Below, piece by piece: positions 38,312 through 49,400 of a stretch of DNA of 64,000 bases; position 1 is the stretch's first letter, and the number at the start of each line of letters is the position of its first letter. Source of the DNA: Campylorhamphus procurvoides (taxonomy: Eukaryota > Chordata > Aves > Passeriformes > Dendrocolaptidae). A model generated the notes under the pieces. That model was not told where the DNA came from, did no database searches, and was given only the letters and a program-made list of their open reading frames with translations. The stretch is taken from NCBI GenBank assembly GCA_013396655.1, contig WBMV01008405.1, positions 310,911 to 374,910 of the forward strand, given 5' to 3'. A program made the position numbers and the translations under genes.

Positions 38312-40267
38312 TAAAATACAAACATAGAATATGAAGACAAAAACAGTTATTACAAAACTCCTGTGTCCTTTGAATGGTAACAACCAACCATCATCTAGGA
38401 CTTATTTACCTCTAAAAATAGTTGGAACCCTAAACCAATTAAGAGCACAGATTTTGCAAGAACAGGCTTTTTGCATTTAGATGTATCCATGAAGTAACCC
38501 AGAAGCAAAAAAATCCAACATATTACATAATGCAGCATATTACAGAGTGACTGATTGGTCACTTCTTGCATCTGTGAACCATTACAGCTTCTTGCAATTG
38601 CAGTGGAAGGCCATTTAGAGGAAAGGCTTCTGGCAGATACAGCAGCACCAAAGAGGCTGCACAAAACAACTGCATGTGATAGATAGTGAGGAAAGGTCTG
38701 CAGGACTTCTTACTGAACCCCTAGGAAACAGTTACTCTGCACATCCACACAGGTGTTAACCACATATTTATGGTGTCTCCAAGCTTTCTTCAAGCACATT
38801 CCTTATTGGGTTCACTGAAGGCTAGATCTGGACTCAGAAAATATCTTAACACCTCAGTTCATGGATGTGAGAGAAGCACAGATATGAGCTTGGAACCTCC
38901 TTGGGGTATCGCTTCCACCAAAGCGAGCTGATTCACTATTGCCAAATGGTTCTGGTTCCATGTGATGGGAGAACAGGACAACAAAGTTTTCACTTGGCTG
39001 GGACTTCAAAGCTGATCTTGATATGAAAGCTCAATGTCCAAACTCCCAGTTGGTACCAGAGTGTCTCCCACACACGGAACAAGGGCAAACAAGGCTCTGA
39101 CTTACAAAAATGGTACAATTTTAGTCTAACAACTGGTGGAGGAGAAGTCAAGAGTTTCCAGAGCTCAGTTTAAAATTATCATCTCCATCCCTGTGTGACA
39201 AGATAGGGAAACCGTCCCACCCGGACAAGAGAGCCAGTACAGATTCCTCCTCCTTCAAAAACTCATACGATCAGCAAAGTTTCTTGCAGTCAGTTTCTCT
39301 TGGGGCTGAAACAGCAAGGCACATGCACTGGCACAAGGAAACTGCAGGTTTTGGTTTTCTGGACATTAATGGACAACACATTGACATAGTCTGCCTTTTT
39401 CCTTCTTGCTTTATTTTGTTTGTTTGTTTTTTTGTTGGGTGAGTAGAGGCATGAGATACAAGCAGATGTTCAGTTTAAAATCCTCCCTGGGAGCCACAGG
39501 CAAGCGCTGAAAGATTCAGTTGAATCAACCAGAGCTCAACCACAGTTTTTGTTTCATCCTGAAAAGGGTAAGTCCAGGTAACCCAACATTAAATAGCAGA
39601 AAGCACTATTTCTAACTGGTCAGATTTCCACAGCCTGTTCATTCTTACTGCATCTTGTAAAAAGTGAAAATCCCCTTCTTGGTGGAATATTCAGTAAAAA
39701 CCAAAATGTTGCTATTAAGTGTATTTAAAGAAAGCACATTCCCTTATGTTAATACATTAAGTGCTTAACCCTACTGTTTTTGGAGGACTGGGTCAAAATG
39801 TTCTGCCTCATTCTGTACACAATAACATGCATCTGGTGAAACCTGACAATGAAAATGATGTACTGTAGAGAGAGAAACATGGAAAAGGTTACAATTCTCA
39901 CTTTGCATAGTCCTTCAGTTGTATTTCTTTATTCTAGCTGCCTTTCTTCACATCCAGTAGTCATCACTGGGGTAAGGTGACACAGCAAGAACTTCCCACG
40001 CTCCTGAAACGCAGCCACTTCTGCTCCTAACAAAGTCCTCAAAGATGATGGCAAGAGATCGGACAGTCCCCAAGTTTCAGTGGTCTGGCACAGAGCAGTT
40101 GAGTCCCAGGCTTTCTGCTTTCCCCAGTGCAGGTGCTCAGATCACTGCTGGTCACAGAGAACTGCCCACAGTTGTTAACTGGAGTGACAACACAACTCTT
40201 GTGTGGACACAGTCAGTGGCTGGAACGAAAATCCAGCAGATTTTCCCATCCCTTGCATTGGAGAAGC

Positions 40268-40277
40268 TTTATTTATT
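40268..40277 (-). terminator. Overlapping proximal AATAAA signals
   Basis: Two overlapping AATAAA hexamers lie on the minus strand about 145 nt after the proposed stop. If used they would give a short 3' UTR. Similar AT-rich hexamers occur by chance, so this is only a candidate. Confidence 0.3.
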
Positions 40278-40417
40278 CTTTTGTTTCTTTTTTTTTTTTG
40301 TCATCTCTCCTGGCAGAAATCTGTCACTTGTATTACAAACAATGCTGCCACTGAGACAGGGAGTGATGCTTCTCTCAACACATCTCCAGCTGCCCAAATT
40401 GTTGGCAGACTTTCCAT

Positions 40418-40428
40418 TTAGGCGGGTG
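40418..40428 (-). CDS. ICOSLG: ICOSLG coding exon 7 (last 3 residues and stop)
   Basis: After an acceptor with the tract GTTCTGTTTTTACAG, the phase-1 join gives S-P-A and then TAA at 40420-40418. Human ICOSLG also ends three codons into its last exon (G-H-V), and the total of 302 aa equals the human length. The exon was chosen by phase, acceptor quality and a plausible following 3' UTR. Another acceptor inside the 2.7-kb intron 6 cannot be excluded. Confidence 0.6.
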
Positions 40429-43400
40429 CTGTAAAAACAGAACAACATCTTTTTACAAAAAAAACCCCAAACAAAACCACAAACAAAATAAAACTCTCCC
40501 AGAAATAATCATGTTCTAGCACTGGTTTTCCTACATAATCAGTGGAACAAGCTGCAAAGTTATGGAAAAGATGTATTTATGCTGCTGAGGGAGAACTGGT
40601 GGGGTGAAGTCCCATCTCTGCCAGGACACCCAAGACCCTGGGGCCTTTCTCCTCTTGTGCCACATTCTGGAAGTGCCTCCCTGTGCAAATGCAAAAAGTG
40701 CACTCCTGCTAACATCCCCCTCCCTTGTGAGGGGATGTCACAAGTGTCACCTTGGGCTCACATTAAACTACTTTGGAGAACGAGAAGCACAAATCTTGTC
40801 CGTGGTCAAGGGAAATCAGCTTCTTGAGGCTCCTCTCAGGAAGTGAAGGGATCGCTCCAGAAAGCAATTGAGAATTGCTCCAGCTCAGAATTTCTCCTCT
40901 CCAAAGTGCCCTGCCCACTCTCTGCAAGGGATGTCTGGAGTGACTAACCCCACCAGGATGGAGTTATTCTTCTTTACAATCTGCTTTCCTCACAGTCTCC
41001 AAACTGTTTTCGTTTCTTTCTAAGAGCAAAGCTAGTTTCAGTAATGTCTTTTTGGTTTGCGGTATTTAGGATTCCCACTACCCATGAAACAAATTGACCT
41101 TCTTCATAAAGTGAAAGCACTATAAGCACATTGACATCAGTATTGAAAAGCAAAATGCCATGGCAGAACATCCTCCTGGTTGCACCTCTACAGTGACTTA
41201 CTCCCTGTCTACCACACACAACCTGCTAGAAAGTACAGTGATGATTGAATTAGGCTGGAATTTCTCCAAGAGCCATCTTTTTTCCCCCCAAGGTAGTACC
41301 AGCTATATTTCTAAGTAATTTCTGACAGCTATGGGTTTTCTCTTTAGTTAAGTAAAAACAGAACAGCAAAAAAAATGGAACTGCTGGAGGCTTAACAGCC
41401 TGGACAAACCATGCCCCAGTGCTCAACTATCGTTACCATTATACATTTTTTCCTAACATCTAGCTTAAATCTCTTCTGTTTGTTATACTTTAAGTGCTGT
41501 GTCAGCTGGGTTAGCACAATAAATAACTTGTCCCATCCTCTTTAAGGACGCTCTGAATAGGGTTGTTATTGTGTCCTTAATCAGCCTTGCCTTCTCCAGC
41601 CTAAACAAACATAACCAATCTTTCATCAGAGATCACATTCCCTAAATCATTCTCATTTCCCTGGTATTGGTCCAAGTTGCCTTTAAATTGGGATGCCCAA
41701 GAGATGGTGGGGCAGCTTCTAATATCAGTGAGCCACCAAAACTGTTGTTCTACCTCCTCTTTCACAAATAGTGTGGAGATATGTCGAGGAAAAGAGTGTG
41801 TCTGGAAGGCAAGTGTCTTTGCTTTGCTCTGAATGAACAAATTGTGCTACAGCAGCTCTTGATATAAAATAAATACTCTTATTTATGTCACAGAGTTCTT
41901 TCTATTTATGAGCAAAGTCAAGGGATCTAATCCAGTAGGGCCTGGTATAAGTGAGTCTGGAAAAAGTTGACCTTAAATGGACTGCTTGTGTTACATTAAT
42001 GTAGTTCAAAGGAACAAAAGGAGAAACTCTCTTTGTTTTAAGGAGAAAATCCATTCTCCTCTCTACCTTATGCTCTACAGGAGACAATGCCTATTGATGT
42101 GTGGCAAACACAAATGCTGGGGATCAGGCTGGGGTCTGGAAAATAACTGACCATTAACCCAGTTTCCATGACCACCAAAGAAGTTCCAGAGAAAGTTTTG
42201 TAATTTAAGGCTTATTTTGCTTCTGCTTGATCCTATGGGTTGAGTACCTTTACAGCATCTACTGCAGCAAACTATGCTTTAACTACTACAGTTTTGGTGC
42301 AACCACTGTGTTTTCTGCCTGTTCTGCAGAGACACACAGGCAACAGACAATTGCTTAAACAGAAACTACCAAATGAAATATGAAATAGGCAGATATTTCA
42401 CCCTCTCTATTCTCAAAGTCCCCTGAGCTGAATTTGTTTTCTCAAGTCTGTTGTCATTTCTTTGCCCTATTTTTATTTTTCCTCCCGTGTTATATATGAT
42501 AAATGATTTTGTAAATTGGCTGGCCTGCAATATTGTGTTCTTGTTTGTAAAAAATATGAACATCCTGAATGTCTGAACTGTGTAATTTTTTTCTAGGAGA
42601 GTGCTTAATATTTTCTTTTAGTTGTGTTTATATATGCTCACGTTCACAGACATGAAGAAAAAGATGTTCCTGTATCCCAGTTAAAGACCTCCTAGGATAC
42701 CCAAAAAGGCAGGGAACAACCATTTGGTGATATGCACTGAGACGACATGAAGTGATAAATGGCCAGTGTTGTCCAGACTTAAAAATCAGCATTTAAAATT
42801 GATTTTCCAAGTTTGATGCTGCCTTCAGCATAGTTGTAGAACAAGAAGGGAGGGTGGTCTGTATGCTCCATGTTCCCTGTTGATTTGTCATGTCCTTTGG
42901 TCTGAGTTATTGAAGGAATTTCTGGGAACTGAGACTCTTGGGCTGCCTTTGGCAACACCCACATAGTTCAAGGAAAAAGCTGATGTGCTTGAGTTTGCAA
43001 CAACCAGCAAGTCTAATCTAAAGGCTTTGTGCTGAACTTGAGTACTGAAGCTTTGAAGTTAAGTCACTCCTCAGTCAAATACAGCAATCTGTTTTTAATA
43101 CTTACAGTTGAGTCCTCCTTCATATTCATTTGGTTGGACATCTGTTGAAACAAATGCAGGGGTTTAAGCATGTAGGACAGATAACCATAGTGTTTATACA
43201 AAAAGGTTAATATTAAGCAACATCCACCAAAGCTAAGGGTTCGATGTGCTAAATGCTCTTTGAACAGCAAAATGCAGTCTGTACTCCATTTGCTTACAAA
43301 TAGGTTACTGTTTCAGGAAGGACAGATTTGGGGCTTGCAGTAAGATCCCTGTTCCGTGTCTTGGGACAGTCCTGAAGGAAGGGCATAACTTCTAGAACAG

Positions 43401-46400
43401 CTACTGACCCTAGTCCTGTTCCACGGAGGAGCATCCCCTCCATCTGCCCAGAAACAGCCTGCAGGGATCGCAGCTGACAAACTATGGCCTGCACAGGCAC
43501 AAAGGCTGAGTTACTTTCACAACCAGCAGTTAACTCCTGTGAGGCTCAGGCACAAGAGGAGAAAACCACAAAGAATAGCACGCCCTGAGGCACTATGTGT
43601 CCTTCACAGGGCACCCCAGGTTTTTGATAACACCATGATTTCTTGCCATGTGCAGTTCCCTGTGTGCAGGCAGCTTAGTCATACCTTCCAGTGACACACT
43701 AGATAACATTAAGTATGTTGGCAAGTGAAAAAGAATTCTTAAGACTTGGTCATGCAAATGAAGTGTCTTATTACCTGTATAGGACTTGAGATTGGAGGAC
43801 CTCCGTCTCCACAGCCAGCAGATTAAAGCAGCCAGAAGACCTAGCAGAATGGCAATGGAAATGATGCCAGCTGCTTGAGCAACTCTCCCATTCTTTTCCA
43901 GGTTTTCTGTGCTAGAACCATTGCTTTGCTTCTGCTGTGTGTCTAGAACGAAATAGAAAAGGGATGTAGTAAGGTGTAGATTTTCACATTTCACACTAGG
44001 CAAATATTTCACCACATTTTACATGTATAAAAAAATAATTCTGAAGGGCTAAATATGCTATTTGTATCACTGTGATGGTGATTTCTTGTGAGCAAGGCAC
44101 ATCTCCAGCTAATAATGTCTAATAGTACAATACCAGTTTACTCTTCCCCATCCTCATACTTCATCCTTCTTTCTTCATTTTTGTTCTTTCCTGCCACCTT
44201 GAGAGACTGTATGTGTGGGTTTGTATCTACACTCAGTTAAAATAAATCTACACAAACTATAATGTAAATCTGACTGTATTCAGAAAAGTGAGTGAGAAGG
44301 TATTTTCCTGAAGTTAGTGGAGAATTTTCACCTACAGCTGCAAACTTGAAGGTCTCAAATAGCATCTCTTACTCTTACAAGTGTGATGGTGATCGTAAAA
44401 ACAATCAAAAAATTAGTAATATGAAGGTCTTTTCTCCCATAAGACAATATGGCAGAATTCCATTAGGAAACTCTAATGATGAGGTTACCCAGTTTTCCTT
44501 TAATTTGGAATGACAGCATGGTATATTATCATATAAACTCTCTACTGTGCAGCTTCTGCTCGTGTGCACAGTTTTTGTTCCTGGAAATAGTTTATATCAT
44601 TTGCCCATGTTTGTGGGATCAGTGTTGTTAAGTCCAGAGTATGTGATTCCTTGGGCTGTTCTGGAACACAGGTTGAGAGTATCCAGCTACAGGTATAAAA
44701 ACAATCCAACCTCATTGCATGAGGGTGCAGAAACCTGTGAGAGAAAGGAGGGGCTGGAGGCAGGACCAGGAACAGCAATGAGACCAAAGAGCCACCTCCA
44801 GATAAGCCTTCCCACTCCAGACAGCTTCTCTACATAGCTTTTTGAAATAATGAAGTCCAGCAGTGGTACTAAAGCTCTAACTTTATAGCTTTTTTTTTGT
44901 TTGTTTCTTTTAAATAACTTTCTGGTTTTGTGAGGAGTTGAGTGGCTAAATTCTTGCTTTTACTATTGAATACTCGTGTCAGCAAAAAATAGCATATTAT
45001 ACTTGTACTATTAGTTGTATTGTTCTATTCAGCTGATATTACCCATTTGCTGCAGGCCTACTTCAAATAGTGCACTGCACTGAACTGAGTTTTGGAGACT
45101 GAAAACTGAACTTTGAAACTGGGCAGAGTAAAAAGTAAATATGAGTGCTGCAAGAGAGTTGGGTAGGCAGCCAGAAATCATGGATCTGCTGTATTGTGCC
45201 CCCTGAAAAACAGCTCCCCAAGTCATCATTCCTGAGGAACCAAGGGGTAAAGCCCAGTGACTGCCTCAGATTCAGGAGCTTCTCACTGCTGTTGTCATAA
45301 TCCGCTTCGTGGGGTATTCACTGCAGTGTGGAAGAAGTAAACATGAAGTCCATGGCTAGGCATAACTAGCTTGAAACAAAGCCTGAGCTCTGCTCAGCAC
45401 CTCTGGAATTACTGAATTGATGTGTAGCCCTCATTAGTGTGTGTCTGTAGACAGGGACAGGCTGGTTGATGTTCCCACTATTTAGAAAACAATTCACAGC
45501 ATGAAGGGACTTACAGTTGGCTGATAGATTTTCCTGCAGCATTTCATTTTCTATGGAGCATTCTATTTGCATGTTAGAAGCGGCTTTCACCCTCAGGGTG
45601 CTGAAAACGCTGTAGGTGCCATCGGGGTGGGAGATAAACTCTAATGTTGATGCAGACAGGCGGCTGTTGTTCATTTTGTTTATCCAATAAACATTGGGCT
45701 TTGGGTATCCATTGCCAGACCTGCAGCTGAAAGTCACGTCCTCTCCAGTGCTGTTTCTTATTGGTCCACTGAGTATTGGTTGGCTGTAACTGGCTGGAGA
45801 GCAAGAGAAAAAGAAATAGTCGTGTATGTTTTGAAACATATCGAAAAGACAAAATTCTGATGTAGTCTCTGAAGCAGAACTTCTGGGTTTCACACGACCT
45901 TCATAACTTGAAAGGGAAACACCTGCAGGTTTGGTGTGTAAGCCCAGAGAGCGGAGAAAATTACTGGAAGGGCAGAAAGTTAAAGCCAAACCCAAAGGAA
46001 GAAAGTAACTTCTTAAGCTGCAGTCACCCAGTCACATCCAAAAGCCTTTATATCAATGAAAAAAAAGATGGAAAGAAACACACAGTGGGTAAACAGTTGT
46101 TACAGGTATTCTCCCAGGTTTCGATTCCCTGTCTGTAACATTTAAGTTAAGCAGACATCATTTCAGCAAAGTGCTGAAGGATGTTTCCATGTTAAGGGTG
46201 TGATTATATATAATACTGAAATAGCACGAATTTGAAAAACTGAAATGAGAATTTGGATGGATATGTGCAAGTGACACAAGTTCTTACCTGCTAAACTGAG
46301 AACCACTTCTTCCTGGTGGACCACTCTGGTAAATTCATTTTTCTCCTGTACTATGCATTTGTACGTATGTTTATCACTCTGGCTGACATTTAGTAGCAGT

Positions 46401-49400
46401 AGAGAAAAGTCACCATTTTCCAATCTATCCCAGAATAACTGAGTCCTGTTTTTAAAGTCACTACACTGATTGCTGTAGTTGTCTCGACCAGAGATCAGTG
46501 CGTGTACAACTGAACACTTTTCTCGATCAGCAATTTGCCAATATACCCGTAGATTGTTTAATTGCAAGTCTCTTCTTTTATAATTGCAACTTAGTGTAGC
46601 ATTATCTCCAAGTTTGCTGATGATGTTCTTCTTCTCCAGTGCAATAACTGCAAGATTAAAAGAGATATAAAAGGGAGTTTATGTGGAAAAAAGATAATTA
46701 TTTGCAAGTATATTCTACCACATATGGACTCCAGTGTTAGTATTTATAACAGGGGGGTGAGTGTGCTCATTTCAGAGTCATTCCTACTCCTTGACTTGCC
46801 AGTGGCTAATTCTCTCTGTGTCCATTTGTCTGTATATTCTCCAAAGGGACTTTTTTTCTCTGAGCACCAACCAGTTTTAAGCATCCCCAGCCCCATGGAT
46901 ACCTGCATGTTTCACTTTGCCCACTGACTGCAGACACATATTCAAGCCCTAATGCTTTAATAATCACTTCTCTTTTTGAATAAGAAAAACGCCAAGTAAC
47001 ACCAGGTAAATCAAAGTGGAAACACTGATAAGAAAAAGAGTTCTACCCTTATTTTGAGACCCAAAAATTTAAAAAGGGGAGTAAAATCAGTGTTTCTCAA
47101 AGACAGCAATCACATTTTATTGCTACTGTCGGTCACACCCTTGCAACAAACACACAAAGCTGGCAAACCAGCCAGATACCTCCAGTGACACATTCATTAG
47201 ACACTTAAAACTTGAGGGTCACTTGAGCTAGGTCAGGACTGTATTTGGCTTCCAGAAACACTTTTCCTGCCTTCCAGACTTGAGAAAGGCAGCCTTTCCT
47301 CCTGTTGAGAAAGGGGAAGGCATGACCTGACTGTCAAGTGATGCAGAAAGCACAGCGAGTCTGAAAGGGCCAGGGCAGCTCTGCCTGCAGCTTCCCTGCT
47401 GAGGGTTCACCACCTCTTCTTCACCCCAGCAGCCAAAACCTCGCTGGTGCAACTGGTTGCTGACACCAACGCAGTGTATATGCTGGGGGGGGAGGTCAGG
47501 CATGGGGTTGGACAGGAGAGATTACATCTATGGAAAGGGATTATGGGGGTAGATGATTTAGGGAAAGATGATAGGAGTGAAGGTTTGGAAATGTGGAAAC
47601 AAGGCATGGTGAGGTGGGAGGGAGGCATCATTAGTAAAGGGGGACCTGTCTTTGTGAGAGTGCACTGAACTCAGAAATAGCTCATTTACACATCTGAGTT
47701 GGGCACCCTGGCTTAAAAATAACACAGTCCTTGCAGGGAGGAAGGGCAAGATGTTTCCCAGGCCCTTAAACTCTGCCGAGTGAGACAAGTTACAGGCTTG
47801 AACTGCAACACAGATGCTGTGGCTCAGACTTTGGGAAACCCCTTTTAATAGCAGGAGAAGTGACATCCTGTGAAGGCAGGGGAACCTCCATCACTGGCAT
47901 TCTGCAAGAACAGGCCAGCTGGCAGACTGAGACTGAGTCTGGTACAGTTAGTACTGATATTTGGGCCAGGTAATTTCCTTGATGACTTTGTTGAAGTTCT
48001 TCTCAGTGAATAAGCAAGAACAGAGGAGAGGCAACTCTAAAAACACTTAAATATCACCAGCTGAGATGTCATTTAACGCTGCTTTTGTTTTGCAAGGGAT
48101 ATTTTGGAACTGTAGTAAAAGCCTTACAAGTGTTGGCTACTGGATACTGTGATGTATAATTCTGGTCATGAGTATCCAGGCATGTTAGATCTGCTTGTCA
48201 ACAGCTCTCATTACTCCACTCCTAAGGCCTTTTGTTGGCAAAGATACATCCATAGGGATGACTCTGAAGGAAGCAAAGCAATCTGAGCAAGAGTATCTAT
48301 AGGGTCCCTTGCTGTTCCCTGCAGTGAAACTGGTAAAAATGGATTGTTTCTTCTTTCCCTGATGCATGTCAGAGAAACTGACACTGAGGAATCCTTAAGC
48401 ATCTTGCTGAAAACACACAGATGTTTATATTGTATGTTTTACAACTACTTTGTTTATTTGGCCAAACGTGTTAAAGGGAGGGCAACTTCATTTTTAACTG
48501 AAGTGTTCTGCACTTACCAGCTCTCAGGAGATGAAGGAGCAGTAACAGAAACCCGCAGCTAAAACGAAAAACAAACAAGAGTGTTACGTGATTGACTTTA
48601 GTGCTCTGTTGTTTAAACAAGCAATAAACCTAATATTGATTGTTTTAGTATAGTGCCAGAGGTAGGTAAATTAGGTACTCCTACTGTGTAATGCCCCATT
48701 AAGTATTTGCATTTTTTACAGCTGCAAAACTTCTGTTCATACAACATAACTGTGGGTGGGTGTTCAAGGCCATGAATAGCAGCAAAGGCACTAATATTGG
48801 AATCAGGGCAGAGGGCATGAAGCTGTTGTTGTGCCTGTCTCTCTTGTGAAAAACCACCTGGATTGACCTGCTGGACAAAGGGGTCCTGGAGGTTACCTGG
48901 GTCACTGGGGAGAAGAGTGGTTGCCCAGGTTGAAACCCAGGTCCTTCACCCTTTTGCAGAAATTGAGGGAGTTATGATTTTATCTGGTTAAAGAACAAAC
49001 AACAGCTGACCACATTGCCCACTGGTTTGTGCACTCAGTAAAAATGTATAAACAGGAAATGTGCTGATAGTGGAGAGCTGTGCAAAGGTTTTGCTGGAAA
49101 GAATTTAGTGTGTTTGATTACTCAGGAGGGGCAACTCTATGCAGGAGTTACCCAAGGGTGTTATAGCAAATGGATGCTATAGGAAAACCCGTGAAGTCCA
49201 AGTGACTTATCTGTCATCCCAAAGGGCCTTAAGGAAGATAAATGCACAGCACTTCTTAGGAGTTACTTTAAAACAGCCTTTCACCACCATGCCTTTCACC
49301 ACATTGTGCTCTCCTTCCTCCAGAGTGCTATGAGAAGTGAAAAGAAAGGAAGCTGCTGAAAAGGTAGCTCTGCTGGAAGGAGAGCTCTGTGGCTGTAGTT

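Larger units (their letters stand above)
38290..40417 (-). other. ICOSLG: Probable ICOSLG 3' untranslated region
   Basis: About 2.1 kb lies between the proposed stop and the poly(A) signal at 38306-38311. It has no CR1 fragment and no convincing ORF on the minus strand. Earlier minus-strand AATAAA motifs lie at 40268-40273 and 40272-40277 (about 145 nt after the stop), 39928-39933 and 39410-39415, so shorter 3' ends are possible. The outer limit is inferred. Confidence 0.5.
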
